The notes below the pieces were generated by a model. It was not told the DNA's origin, searched no databases, and was given only the letters and a program-made list of their open reading frames with translations. Source: Rosa chinensis (Eukaryota; Streptophyta; Magnoliopsida; Rosales; Rosaceae). From it: a stretch of 64,000 nt of DNA. The stretch covers positions 12,701,501 through 12,765,500 of the forward strand of contig NC_037092.1 of NCBI RefSeq assembly GCF_002994745.2, read 5' to 3'. Positions 10,424-21,692 of the stretch are shown here, piece by piece. Position numbers and translations under genes: made by a program. Numbering within the stretch: the stretch's first letter is position 1; every line of letters starts with the position of its first letter.

Positions 10424-13400
10424 ATGGAAAGTTCAAGGAGTACCATGATCCGACTCAACCACTCTAATTGGATTACATGGAAGCCGAGAATGGAGGATAT
10501 TCTCTATTGCAAAGATTTGCATGAGCCAATCGTAGGAGAGGCGGCCAAGCCGGAAGGAACTTCAGTTCCGACTTGGACTAAGATGAACCGCAAAGCCATC
10601 GGTTACATCCGCGAATGGGTGGATGACAGTGTATTCCACCATGTGTCTAATGAAACCAATGCACGTGAATTATGGCTGAAGTTGACGTCCTTGTTCGAGA
10701 AGAAGACTGCTGCCAAGAAAGCATTTCTAATCAAGGAGCTCGTAAACATGAAGTACAAAGATGGTGTTAGAGTGACCGAGCACCTCAACAACTTCCAAAG
10801 TACAATCAATCAATTGGCCACGATGGACATGAAGATTGATGACGAGTTGCAAGCCTTGTTGCTATTGGGATCATTGCCGGACAATTGGGAGACCTTTGTT
10901 GTAACTGTAAGTAATTCTGCTCCAGATGGTGTATTGTCTATGGATAATGTTAAAAATAACATGTTGAATGAAGAAACTAGAAGAAAATCTTCAAGCTCGG
11001 ACAATAGCCAAGTCTTTGTGACGGAGCATAGAGGAAGGAGCAAAAGCAGAGGACCCAAAGGCCATGGAAGAAGTATGAGCAGATCCAGAACAAGATTCAA
11101 TGGAAAATGCCATCATTGTGGTATTTTTGGCCACATGAAGAAGAATTGCAACAAATTGAAGAAGGATCCGAAGGAGGGTCGAGATGGCAATACTCATCAA
11201 CCGAACGATGACACGAGAAACACTGCAGCTTCCGTGTCTCATGATGAATGTGAGTTCCTTTGTCTTGAAGGTGAATGCTTACATGTTGATGATTGTTCCA
11301 GTGTTGCATGGGTCGTTGATTCTGGAGCTTCTTTCCATGCTACTCCACACTTGGAGTACTTCACTACATACCAAGGCGGTGACTTTGGGAGGGTGAAGAT
11401 GGGCAACGATGGTTACTCCAAGATTTCAGGAATTGGAGATATTTGTTTTGAGACCGATTTGGGCAACAAGCTTATGTTAAAAGATGTTAGATATGTTCCG
11501 GGTCTACGTCTCAATTTGATGTCAACTGGTGTGCTTGACCGACAAGGGTTTCATCATCATGGAGGTGATCAAAAGTGGAGGCTTACCAAGGGATCGTTGG
11601 TGATTGCTAGAGGGAAGATGTGTTGCACCCTCTATAAGACATATGGCAAAATATGCAAAGGAGAATTGAATGTTGCAGACGACTCTTCTCCAAGTCTATG
11701 GCACAAGCGACTAGGTCATATGAGTGAGAAGGGATTGCAAGTTTTGGCAAAGAAGTCTCTAATTCCCTTTGCCAAAGGTACCTCACTTGACTCTTGTGAT
11801 TATTGTTTATTTGGTAAACAACATAAAGTTAGTTTCACAAGAACATTTACGAGGAAAGAAAATGTATTAGACCTAGTACACTCAGATGTATGTGGCCCTA
11901 TGGAAGTTGAATCAGTAGGTCATAATAAATATTTTGTCACTTATATTGATGATGCTTCACGAAAGGTTTGGGTTTATTTGTTGAAAACAAAAGACCAGGT
12001 GTTTCAAACCTTTAAGGAATTTCATGCCATGGTGGAGAGGGAGACAGGGAGAACTCTCAAATGTATCCGTAGTGACAATGGCGGAGAGTACACTTCGAAC
12101 GAGTTCAGAGATTATTGTTCGAAGCATGGCATCAAACACGTGAAGACAATTCCTGGCACCCCACAACATAATGGTGTCGCAGAGAGGATGAACCGCACCA
12201 TTCTAGAAAAAGTGAGAAGCATGCTGAAGACGGCCAACCTGACAAAGAAGTTTTGGGGCGAAGCAATGACAACTGCATGTTACCTTATTAACCGAACACC
12301 ATGTGTACCGTTGGGCTTGGAGACTCCCGAAGGAGTTTGGACCGGTAGAAGTGCTTCATATTCCCACTTGAGGGTGTTTGGGTGCAAAGCATTTGCACAT
12401 GTGCCAAAGGAGCAAAGATCAAAGCTGGATGACAAGGCCATGCCGTGTATCTTTCTTGGATATGGCAATGAAGAGATGGGCTACCGATTGTGGAATCCAA
12501 AGACCAAGAAATTATTCAGAAGCAGAGATGTGGTGTTTCATGAAGGTCAAACCATTGCGGATTTTGACAAAAATGAAGTAGAACATGCAGACCAGCTCAC
12601 ATACGATTCATCACCACTTCAAGAAGAACCTAGTAACAAAGCTCAAGATATGGTAAATGAAGATGTTCCTGATATGGCGGAAGCAGAAGCAGCAGAACCT
12701 GAAGATAATGATCAGGGGGAGCCAAATCAGGGGGAGCAGCTAGAAAATGCCCAAGTACCAGTTCGAAGATCCAACAGAGAGCCAAAGCCAAATACCAAGT
12801 ATCATTCTTCACAATATATATTGGTGACTAGTGATGGAGATGATCCATATTCCAGATACATTCTGTTGACCAATGATGGAGAGCCTGAATGCTTTGAGGA
12901 GGCAAAGACTCATGCAGACTGTGATAAGTGGATGTTGGCGATGAAGTCTGAAATGGAGTCCTTATTGAAGAATGACACCTATGAATTGGTGGAGCTTCCT
13001 AAAGGCAGAAAAGCACTCAAAAATAAATGGGTGTTCAAGTTGAAGAGAGACGAGAATGAACAGTTGACAAAGTTCAAGGCTCGCTTGGTAGTGAAAGGTT
13101 TTGGGCAGAAGGAAGGAATAGATTTTGATGAGATCTTCTCACCAGTTGTCAAGATGACTTCTATCAGAATCATTTTGGGCATGGCAGCTAGCATGGATCT
13201 TGAGGTGGAGCAGTTAGATGTGAAAACTGCATTTCTTCATGGTGATTTGGAAGAAGAAATATACATGGAGCAACCAGAAGGTTTCGAAGTCGAGAGAAAG
13301 CAGCACATGGTTTGCAAGTTGAAGAAAAGTCTATACGGGCTTAAGCAAGCGCCAAGGCAATGGTACAAGAAATTTGACTCATTCATGGTGGGTCATGGGT

Positions 13401-14446
13401 ACAAGAGAACTGATGCAGATCCATGTGTGTATCTCCAGCGGTTTACTGGAGGTAACTTCATTATCTTGTTGCTCTATGTTGATGATATGTTAATAGTGGG
13501 CAAAGATGTTTCTATGATTCGCAAGTTGAAAGCAGATTTATCAAAGTCATTTGATATGAAAGACTTAGGGCCAGCTAAACAGATTTTGGGCATGGAGATT
13601 ACTCGTGACAGGCAGGCGAAGAAATTATGGTTGTCACAGGAGAGGTATGTTGAACGAGTGCTTGAAAGGTTCAACATGAAAGAAGCTAAGTCAGTAAGCT
13701 CACCTCTAGGTAATCATTTCAAGTTAAGCAGATTATCATGTCCAACAACACAAGTGGAGAAAGACAAGATGGCAGGTATCCCTTACTCGTCAGCTGTTGG
13801 TAGTCTTATGTATGCCATGGTATGCACTCGCCCTGATATTGCACATGCAGTTGGTGTTGTTAGTAGATATCTTTCTAATCCTGGCAGAGAGCATTGGGAA
13901 GCTGTCAAGTGGATACTCAAATATTTGAGGGGCACCTCAAAGTTGTGTTTATGTTTTGGTGGATCAGAACCAATCTTGGAAGGTTTTACAGATGCAGATT
14001 TGGCAGGAGACCTTGATAATCGAAAGTCCACTTCTGCATACTTATTTACATTTTCTGGGGGAGCTGTGTCATGGCAGTCCAAGTTACAGAAGTGTGTTGC
14101 ATTATCCACCACAGAATCAGAGTACTTAGCAGCAAATGAAGCTGGCAAGGAAATGATATGGCTGCAAAGGTTCGTTCAAGAGTTGGGTGTGAAGCAAGGA
14201 AATTATGTGGTACATTGTGATAGTCAGAGTGCTATTCACTTGAGCAAAAATTCAATGTATCACCCTCGCACTAAGCACATTGATCATCGGTATCATTGGA
14301 TCCGAGATGCAGTGTCAAAGAAGTTTTTCCAGTTGAGGAAAATCCACACCAACAAGAACATTTCAGATATGTTGACCAAAGTTGTTCAACAGCAAAAATT
14401 TGAGTTTTGCAGAAGTGCGTCAGGATTGACGCATCCCTCCATCTAA
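10424..14446 (+). CDS. Copia gag-pol polyprotein, complete
   Basis: One uninterrupted frame of 1340 codons. Order: gag (about 1-225); CCHC knuckle CHHCGIFGHMKKNC at about 229-242; aspartic protease VVDSGASFHATP at about 297; GAG-pre-integrase with HKRLGHMSEKG at about 427; integrase core with the first Asp in VHSDVCGP (about 489), the second in SDNGGEY (about 551) and Glu in GVAERMN (about 587); reverse transcriptase with YVDD at 1018-1021; and RNase H ending near 1330. The catalytic residues I can recognise are all present, so it may be autonomous. It encodes the capsid and the enzymes for cytoplasmic reverse transcription and nuclear integration. The gag style and PBS fit the Tork/TNT-like plant group, but the clade is not proven. 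The start is the first ATG 35 bases after the LTR. Confidence 0.96.
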   Translation: MESSRSTMIRLNHSNWITWKPRMEDILYCKDLHEPIVGEAAKPEGTSVPTWTKMNRKAIGYIREWVDDSVFHHVSNETNARELWLKLTSLFEKKTAAKKAFLIKELVNMKYKDGVRVTEHLNNFQSTINQLATMDMKIDDELQALLLLGSLPDNWETFVVTVSNSAPDGVLSMDNVKNNMLNEETRRKSSSSDNSQVFVTEHRGRSKSRGPKGHGRSMSRSRTRFNGKCHHCGIFGHMKKNCNKLKKDPKEGRDGNTHQPNDDTRNTAASVSHDECEFLCLEGECLHVDDCSSVAWVVDSGASFHATPHLEYFTTYQGGDFGRVKMGNDGYSKISGIGDICFETDLGNKLMLKDVRYVPGLRLNLMSTGVLDRQGFHHHGGDQKWRLTKGSLVIARGKMCCTLYKTYGKICKGELNVADDSSPSLWHKRLGHMSEKGLQVLAKKSLIPFAKGTSLDSCDYCLFGKQHKVSFTRTFTRKENVLDLVHSDVCGPMEVESVGHNKYFVTYIDDASRKVWVYLLKTKDQVFQTFKEFHAMVERETGRTLKCIRSDNGGEYTSNEFRDYCSKHGIKHVKTIPGTPQHNGVAERMNRTILEKVRSMLKTANLTKKFWGEAMTTACYLINRTPCVPLGLETPEGVWTGRSASYSHLRVFGCKAFAHVPKEQRSKLDDKAMPCIFLGYGNEEMGYRLWNPKTKKLFRSRDVVFHEGQTIADFDKNEVEHADQLTYDSSPLQEEPSNKAQDMVNEDVPDMAEAEAAEPEDNDQGEPNQGEQLENAQVPVRRSNREPKPNTKYHSSQYILVTSDGDDPYSRYILLTNDGEPECFEEAKTHADCDKWMLAMKSEMESLLKNDTYELVELPKGRKALKNKWVFKLKRDENEQLTKFKARLVVKGFGQKEGIDFDEIFSPVVKMTSIRIILGMAASMDLEVEQLDVKTAFLHGDLEEEIYMEQPEGFEVERKQHMVCKLKKSLYGLKQAPRQWYKKFDSFMVGHGYKRTDADPCVYLQRFTGGNFIILLLYVDDMLIVGKDVSMIRKLKADLSKSFDMKDLGPAKQILGMEITRDRQAKKLWLSQERYVERVLERFNMKEAKSVSSPLGNHFKLSRLSCPTTQVEKDKMAGIPYSSAVGSLMYAMVCTRPDIAHAVGVVSRYLSNPGREHWEAVKWILKYLRGTSKLCLCFGGSEPILEGFTDADLAGDLDNRKSTSAYLFTFSGGAVSWQSKLQKCVALSTTESEYLAANEAGKEMIWLQRFVQELGVKQGNYVVHCDSQSAIHLSKNSMYHPRTKHIDHRYHWIRDAVSKKFFQLRKIHTNKNISDMLTKVVQQQKFEFCRSASGLTHPSI

Positions 14447-14449
14447 GTC

Positions 14450-14460
14450 GGGAGGGGGAG
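14450..14460 (+). other. Polypurine tract of the copia element
   Basis: GGGAGGGGGAG lies two bases before the 3' LTR and three bases after the polyprotein stop. It primes plus-strand synthesis. Confidence 0.85.
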
Positions 14461-14462
14461 AT

Positions 14463-15079
14463 TGTTGGGCCATCCCTCCTTAATTGGAGGAAGAAGAACG
14501 TGGGAGGCAAAGAAAGAAAGCAAGATAAAGAAAGTGGAAGACAAAAGGAAAAAGCAAATGAAAACATGGAGGCATGTTTTCTGCGCAGGAAACAGGGAAA
14601 AGGTGAAAGCAAAAAGGTAGCAGAAAACATGCAAAAGAAGAAAGTAGAAAGCATGCACTAAGAGAGAGCTGAAGAGAGAGTGTGGGATATATAATCCCAT
14701 ATCGGCAGTCGAAGAAGCACAAGGAAGAGGAGAGTGCAGAAAAGAGGCCGAGAGCCCAACCTACAAACTGTGTGAGATAAACATCTTCATCCAAGTAGAG
14801 AGTGAAGAGTGTTTTACTACATGTTGAGAGTGTAGTTGTGGTTAGGTAGCAAAACAAGTGTGAAAGAGAGTTTCCTTCAAGTAGTTGTTCTTGAAGTTGT
14901 GTATCTCTTGTACCCACATTATCATAGTGGAAGTTCTTGTTGTTGCTGCTCCGTGGACGTAGGCATTTTGCTGAACCACGTTATTTCTGGTGTTCACTTT
15001 CCTTTACTCGTTTTATTTCTTTGCATATTATCCTTTTGTGGTTGGAGTTATTATTTCCATTCTATTAATTTTCCCAACA
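14463..15079 (+). repeat. 3' LTR of the young copia element
   Basis: 617 bp, TGTTGGGCC to TTCCCAACA. No difference from the 5' LTR was seen on reading. TCTTC follows at 15080-15084. Confidence 0.95.
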
Positions 15080-15264
15080 TCTTCAACTATAAAGATCTCG
15101 ACATTGGGATCAACCATAATGACAAGGGAAGCTATTTTGAGGGAAGAGTTTTTGGGGTCAAGTATTTCAAGGAAAATTTCGATAAATTGGTGCTTATTAA
15201 GACCAAGGTTGATCCTGGTAATTTCTTTAGGAACGAACAAAGTATCCCTACTCTTCCATACTAG
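15080..15264 (+). pseudogene. Severed 3' end of the BBE-like gene
   Basis: It reads in frame from the right target duplication. It continues the BBE domain (NYKDLDIG, VFGVKYFKENFDKLV, KTKVDPGNFFRNEQSIP) to a TAG at 15262-15264. This is the normal end of BBE-like proteins, which finish with a hydrophobic-proline tail after the FRNEQSIP motif. It is now separated from its start by 5308 bp and can hardly be joined unless the element were removed from the transcript. Confidence 0.93.
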
Positions 15265-17207
15265 AGAAAATAGCTAGCTAGCATGCATGGGATGGTAAAA
15301 CAATATACGTTTGAGTTGTGTGGTTTGTTTAATTTGTAGTATTAACTTCCGAGCTGTTTGATTAATAGCTTCGGATTCACTATGTATATCTTCAACTATA
15401 TAGAATACCTTTCAATTTGTTTATAAATAATTAATAAATAAACCTAAGCTTGGTTGACTGTTTATAATTAATTAAATTAGCCCAAGTTGGGACTGAAATA
15501 TTTTTATGACTAGATAGAGTTCTTCCTATGTAGAACGCTACGTTTTTACTATATATATATTCTCTCTCTTTTCTACAAATATTTTACTTGAATTGTGTAT
15601 CTATAAGCAATGAACTATAAGAGTCCTCCTGATAATCACCTCATTCTCAAGTGATGCCTTGTGTATGTTTACTTCAAACTATATATCTTTTATATATTAT
15701 ATAGATTTGTTATTATTATTGACTTCGTGTTCACACCATAACGTAAATAGAGAAATGGTGATTTTAATTTACTCCTTAATCTTTACAGCCTAAATCAATT
15801 GTCTCTGTGCTTCTAATCAAACTTGTTCAATAATTAGTTTTTTCATCACTTATTTTGGTAACTATAGACATCGGTGTATCATTCACATATATAGGATACA
15901 AAATCATATCATACATGACGAGAATTTCAAAATATTGCACACCATGCTTCACCAAAAAGCTAATAATTGGACAAGATGTAAAATCATACTGTCTTGATGA
16001 TATGAGTCTGTGAATTCATACACCAAACTCATATCATAATGATATACCTAGTTTTTTTTTTTTTTTTTTTGAAAAAACCCCACCCCATTCCCACCCTTGA
16101 TGGGGCTATAATGATATACCTAGTTAAATAATGCAAAACTAGGAGTTTTCGGCCTCATTGATGCCAACTACATATTAGGCAATTTGGCATATGCTAGGTA
16201 GTAATAATTTTAAAACTATATATTAATAACTGGCCCAAATTTGGACAAAAATATTTTCCTTGTCAGATAGATTCATTACTATATAGAGTACGTATCTCTA
16301 AAGTTTTTATTATATATTTGTTTAAGTAAATTTAGAATAAGTGTCTGACCCTAACTCTAGGTTACTTGCTCTAGTTATAATAGGGTTTATATTAGAGATA
16401 TTTTAGGAGAATCTTAGTAGATATCCAATTAATGTACGATTATGTTTCCATGTACAACTCTATCTCTATACTTGTAATCTTCTATATAAAGACGTCTCTA
16501 TGAAAGCACGACTTAATTCTCTCCCAATTTCAGCTTTCCTTAAACAATATTTTCATTTTTTTGTACAACTATTTTTCTTATGCATTTTTTAATGTTCTTT
16601 TAGTTCTCCTAATAATCACTTTATTCTCAAGTTCTGCTTTATCTATATTAACTTTCAATTGTTGGAGAAAATTTTAAAATATAATTTTTTATTAAAGAAA
16701 TCAAAAGGTGTCATGAAGTAATATTTGTTTGCACCTTTTGAGTTTGTGAGAATGAAGTAATATGACCAAAGTCAAATGGTACAAGTGAAAAGATATCTTA
16801 TCACTTGAAGGGGTACATATACTTCTATATAAATGAATAAGTCTCTACAAAATGACACAATCTCAGAGAATTCTAGAAGATCTACGCCTCCAATATTCAC
16901 AATTTTCATGTTTTCTTACACATAAAACTACTAGAAACTAATAGTGCACAATCCGTTTCTAGTAACCTTGAGCCATCTTGTAAACCTTCTTTTGAGTGCT
17001 TAATTAGGTTGGTTTTAATGAGTGCAAAACGAAGATTAACAACAACATTGTGCTGGGCTTCATTGTATCCTAAAGGCATATTTGATTATCACATTTGCAC
17101 ACTTGATAGTGTGGCAAATAATGTCTTAAGGAAGCGTTGCTACAACGTGCCTTGGAAACTTAAACTCTCTCATAATCCATATCCACAAATTTGTTCTAAC
17201 ATATATA
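15265..17207. other. AT-rich intergenic with a diverged local duplication
   Basis: About 15460-15670 and about 16200-16640 resemble each other: both have a block near CCCAA(G/A)TTGGGAC followed by TCCT(G/A)ATAATCAC. The second copy contains extra sequence with CTATATAAAGACG near 16484, perhaps an old LTR. No gene was recognised. Confidence 0.4.
16054..16107 (-). mobile_element. Tiny 5'-truncated poly(A) retroposon with 18-bp TSD
   Basis: ATAATGATATACCTAGTT occurs at 16036-16053 and again at 16108-16125, a perfect 18-bp duplication. Between the copies are a run of about 17 T and 37 other bases. On the minus strand this reads as a short 3' end followed by a poly(A) tail, the mark of LINE-driven insertion. 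Confidence 0.8.
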
Positions 17208-18382
17208 GGCTTAGTTTGGGATTGTTGTGCTGTGAGGGGAAGCACTTTTGATTTTGCTGTGAGAGGAAGCACTTCTGATTTTGCTGTGAAGGAAGGTAGT
17301 TGAGTGTTTGATAAACCATTTTCAGAAGTGCTGTGAGAACAAAAAGTAAATTTGAATGTTTGGTAAGTTGTAAACAAATAATATTGTAACTTGGTGTAAT
17401 TACGAAAAGGGTCATAAATGTTAAAACATGTAAAATCAATAATTTTTTTTTTACGTAACCATTTCAGTGTATCACTTTAGACCATTGGATCTTGCACCAC
17501 TCGATCTTAACCTTCAACTTTATCTTTTAACTTGGGGTATAAATAGCTTGATACATGTCGTCCAACCCAGAAGGTTCTATCACCTTCGCCCTATCTCCAA
17601 CCCGTACATTTACCTTCGTGAACTACCTGACGGTAACTCCGTCGTCAGATAACCTCTCGACATCAGACCAGAGGTGTAATGCTCGCCTTGACAGCGAGAA
17701 GCGGGACTTGGACTTTCTTGAGTTAAACGGTGAACTATGACAACGGTTCGAACCCAGAAAGCTTTGAGCTTCCGGTGGTTTTCTTGAGTTTTTCGACAAC
17801 CCCAGTCACAATTGATGATGAATAGGTATGAAAAATGATCTTCTCGTCGAGCTCTATAAGAATATATACTTTGAATTTTAGTTTCTGTTACAATTTGGAG
17901 GAGTTGGTGTATTGATTTCCTTTGGTCCATCTCCTATCTTAATGCAAGTCTATTAATATATGTTGTGGTTAAATTCCAGATTTTATGAAGCTGGAAGTGA
18001 ATTGAACTAATGGGTCATCTTGGTTGATTAGAGCAAAGAGTTGAGGCTGCTACTTTAGTTGGTCTTGTTACAGTAGCAACACCTAGCTCTGTTCAGAAAA
18101 GAATCCAATAGTTTTAGAGGATGGGACATTTGATGTAAATTTTAGAGGATATGAAGGATAGTTCAGGCTTAAGTAAAGTTTGATTTAATCTTCCGCATGT
18201 TCAATTTGGTTTCCGCAGAAGCGGAAATGAGAAGCTGCTCATAGTGGCTTTTGATTTCCTGCTGTTGGCAGCATCACTTCTGCCCAAAAGCAGAAATTTT
18301 GGAGTTTACCAAACATCCTCCAGTCTGACCGGAAGCGCTTTTGGACTAAAAGCAGGTTCCAAAAGCAATGCCAAACTGGGCC
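17208..18382. mobile_element. Non-autonomous TIR element with unrelated interior
   Basis: The left end GGCTTAGTTTGGGATTG and the complement of the right end GGCCCAGTTTGGCATTG match at 14 of 17 bases. ATA flanks both ends. The subterminal zones repeat motifs such as AAGCACTTCTGATTTTGCTG on the left and GAAGCGCTTTTGG on the right. The middle (about 17400-18200) is different in character and may be captured sequence. No transposase was seen, and the superfamily is uncertain. Confidence 0.5.
17555..17740 (+). other. Possible captured gene 5' end inside the TIR element
   Basis: A TATA-like GGTATAAATAGC at about 17536-17547 lies only about 20 bp before an ATG opening 61 codons (MSSNPEGSITFALSPTRTFT...). 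I do not recognise the product. GC content and codon look differ from the AT-rich element around it. GAATAGGTATG at about 17820 and a TTCCAG near 17980 could be splice sites. It could equally be a chance frame. Confidence 0.3.
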
Positions 18383-19629
18383 ATAAACTACATATCTTCT
18401 TCATATTGTATAGACTTTTTATTTTTTTTTATTTTTAAAATAAGTAGTACTCAATTCAAATATAGTAACTTAGGCTAGAATGACACAATGCAGATCCCCT
18501 AGTGGGGTGATTCACGTGCCATTACATTTAAAAATTTCCGCTCCTTTATTTAGGAGCATAGCATAACTAAATCTATTCAAAACAAAAAGATAATAGAGTG
18601 TGAAAGTTTCTTTTGCCAATGCGCTCAATTGTGGTGCGCCAAAAAACTATCAATACCTAGGTGTAAGGAACAAACCTTCATTCTGCAGGCAAGACTCCAA
18701 AAACTCAAAACTTTCTCCTATGATCCCCATAAGAGTATGTAGTTGAATTAGTCCTCCGGGATCCCAAATACAAAGCCTAATGGAGCCCGAGTTCATTAGC
18801 TTGGTCCACGCATTCCAAAATGCTTTGGACACCCAATCCACATCAGGAAACCCAACAGATGTGGGCACCCAATCTGATTTGGGCCTCCAATTTGTTCTGG
18901 GCCACCAAACTAATTTCAGCACCCAATCTGGGTTGGGCCTCCATTGGGACTTGGGCCACCCAACTGATCTGGGCACCCACCCAGAGGTGAGCACCCCTCT
19001 ACCTTTGCCACCAACTGAGGCTGCCGTAGTCATCTTCGCCGCCCTCGCTACAACTGATATGCAGAGCATCTTGTCTCCGCCTTCACCGACTGACACATCA
19101 GACCTTCATACCAATCCGGTCTCGTCACCAAATTCCCAGTCCCGGTCGCACCGTCCTCCTCCTCTTCTGCATTCCGGATTAAAACCCTAGCTCCATGATA
19201 AACAATGGGAAATGATGCAACTATAAGTGTTATATAAAAGAAATCGTTGGGGAATTCTCATGGTATTGTCCTGGTTTTGCATATTCATATAGGAGCAATG
19301 GATAAATTACCAGGCGTGAACGCGGTATTTTGCGCGCCATTAATTTCTTTTCCAAATTTAACATATACCAAATACAGATATTTCGCATATGCACGCAAGA
19401 ACACTAGTACAACCTAAAGCTTGTGTCTCAGTGATGGAACCCTTTGTTTCTTGTTAGGGAGTTGAGGTGTCGAGCCTCACAACCAGAAAAATTGCACAAG
19501 TATTTGAATATTGGTCAGCTTCGATTGTACGGTAAAAATCGAATGTCTCCAGATCGAGAATTAAAACCAAGCCAATCAGAGTTCTTCGATTCTGCCGGAC
19601 CGAATTTACAATATATCAAAAATCTGATT
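18383..19629. other. Unassigned sequence with one 136-codon frame
   Basis: A plus-strand frame (18780-19190) is rich in degenerate tandem units containing CACCCAATCTG and GGGCC; its openness may follow from the repeat. The stretch 19060-19200 reads like the leader of a LINE or gene on one strand (AAAACCCTAG). No family motif was recognised. Confidence 0.3.
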
Positions 19630-19719
19630 TCCCTGCATTATTAGCCATCAAGGATCTGATTTTGACTCAATTATAAGCTTGAAATTTGAGAAATGAACTA
19701 AAATTGTCTATATTTTCAG

Positions 19720-20207
19720 GTACATTCCAGCTGAGGAGATACCGGTTCAGTAGGGTGGCTTCAAGAGAGAAAATGACACCGAGTTCTTTTCCTCCGACGA
19801 TGGTTCTGTTTCTGAGCTAATTCTCAAGGCCGGATCAACCCAAACATAGAGATTGATGTAGCTGAGGTACTAATAATTTTTTTATTTGTTTGATTACTAG
19901 TCCTATTAGGGTTTCAACAGATTGATTGATTGAAATGCTGTTTTTGATTTTTACAGGTTGATAATAGCACATTGGTTTGGGATGTGAGTGTTTTGGGATG
20001 GGAAGTGAATTACAAGGAGAGTTTGTTCCTAGTGATGAAGGGTCATACACCATTATTGTTCAGAAGAAGAAGAAGATCGGAGCTAATGAAGGACCTATTC
20101 GCAACACTTTCCGAAGCAATGAGCCAGGAAAGGTTGTCCAGACAATCGAGAACACGTCGAGCAAGAAGAGGGTGCTGTACCGGCACAAGTCCAACAAGTG
20201 CTTTTGA
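19720..20207 (+). pseudogene. Patellin pseudogene fragment (exons 3-4)
   Basis: It is homologous to patellin exons 3 (19720-19866) and 4 (19957-20207), with the intervening intron and splice sites kept. Exons 1-2 are absent. Breaks: a stop TAG at 19751-19753 where patellin has TAT; loss of one C near 19845; loss of one G near 20018; and a 3-base loss in the C-terminal Lys run. The last codons and stop are conserved. The retained intron shows a DNA-level duplication, not a retrocopy. Functional patellin protein cannot be made from it. Confidence 0.93.
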
Positions 20208-21692
20208 GAATTGAGCGGAGGGTTGAGGAAGAAACATGGGACATAGTGGGAGAGCATTATATATATACATATTAGAATTGATTCTTTTGCAGACTGGGAA
20301 CAATTAATAAGTGTGTGTGAAGCTATAGAAATTGATAGTTCATTCTTTTGCAGAATCACTATGGTCCTGTGTTTGATATGTTTTGAAGTGTATCATTTCC
20401 TTGTTTTGGGATTTTCATCCTGCAGACTTTGAGAGTGAAATATATATATTGGTCTATTCATTTGGAGACTCAAAATTTTCTTTCTTTAGTTGAATACCAT
20501 TTGATTTGCTTAACAGGATTTGAAGATGAGCTCTGAATTAATCAAATCCTAAGATACTATCAACAATTCAAAACTTGAAAATTCCTCCGGTGAGATGAGT
20601 TAAGCACACTTGGGCCTCATTTGATGTTTTGGAAAGTAAGGGCAAGAATTGAGTCCATCACAACTTTCAGATAGGTTACAACACACTTGGGCCTCATTTT
20701 AAGTTCTGAAAAGATGAAAAGACAGAGGAATGTTGTTAGACCACCTAACGTGAATCCCTTGATTTGAGTATGAAGATTTAGAGGTCGACATTTTGTTTGT
20801 GATTTTATGAGTATGAAGGTATGGAGAACTTCTTATCTGATTGACTGACAGTTTTGCTTAAGAGGAGAATTTTCAAGAAGAAAAGGGTTGATGACTTGGC
20901 GACCTTACCAAAGAGAGATGCAATCGTTCAAACTGGCACTCCACCGATGGTTACCAATAAAATGTTCTAAATTATAAAAGTTGGTGATAACCCTACCTAA
21001 TTAAGTCATCATCTTGGGGAGGTAAACAAAGTGCCTGATCCAATTAAGTAAGCAGTTAACTAATAATTTAATAGAGACCTGGATTGATATATAGCTGGAA
21101 ATATGTATTCGAGTTTTTGCAGAATTTCATATGAGGTAGTGAACCAAAGAAGACAATCACGTTTTTTTATTTTTCCTTCTTTTATATTAAAAGTCTAAAA
21201 CTTAACCAAATTGCACCTGAAAGCTGTATAATGTAGACTGCAATAGGAATGCTTTGGAAGAAAAAGGTAAAATGAAAGTAGGCTGCAGCAGAACATACCC
21301 TTCACATTGAGAACCAATTGTACAGTTGACAATGTCCAAAGTCCAAACCCCTACATTTTGTTTCATTGTTTGACAACATCTATGATCTATCCATTGTTTG
21401 TCTACAATGGCAACTTCACCATACCACTGAACCTAGCTCAACCTCACCGGCCCTGGTGTATATATGCTTGATGCAACACGTGCTAATTCTAGCTCAAGCT
21501 CAGACATAACCAAAAAAAAGAACCCTAAGGCCCTAAATGTAAATTTTTAATAATTAACACTAATTAAATATGTACCATTTACAATTAAATGTTACTTCGA
21601 TACTTAGAAACGGAAATAGATTCTCTGATGTGCTCGTTTTTGCTTACTTCACTGTTCCCCGACAATGTATGAAAAATCAAGGGGTTCATATT
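20208..21692. other. Duplicated patellin 3' flank, no gene
   Basis: Copy C continues here through the equivalents of 2270-3345 and 5130-5465. Only chance frames were seen. Confidence 0.6.

Larger units (their letters stand above)
9772..15079 (+). mobile_element. Intact, young Ty1/copia LTR retrotransposon in the BBE-like gene
   Basis: A 5308-bp element with two 617-bp LTRs, primer site, one long gag-pol frame and polypurine tract. TCTTC flanks it on both sides (9767-9771 and 15080-15084). Removing the element and one TCTTC restores the BBE reading frame exactly (AFF followed by NYKDL). The LTRs show no difference on reading, offset by exactly 4691 bp, which indicates a recent insertion. Confidence 0.97.

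Noticed and set aside
16339..16550. Possible small solo LTR (TGTCTGACCC ... CTTAAACA with CTATATAAAGACG)
   Set aside because: No matching target duplication or second copy in the window; left as part of a diverged duplication.
18780..19190. 136-codon frame as a host gene
   Set aside because: Low-complexity repeats, no domain, no clear promoter or splice context.
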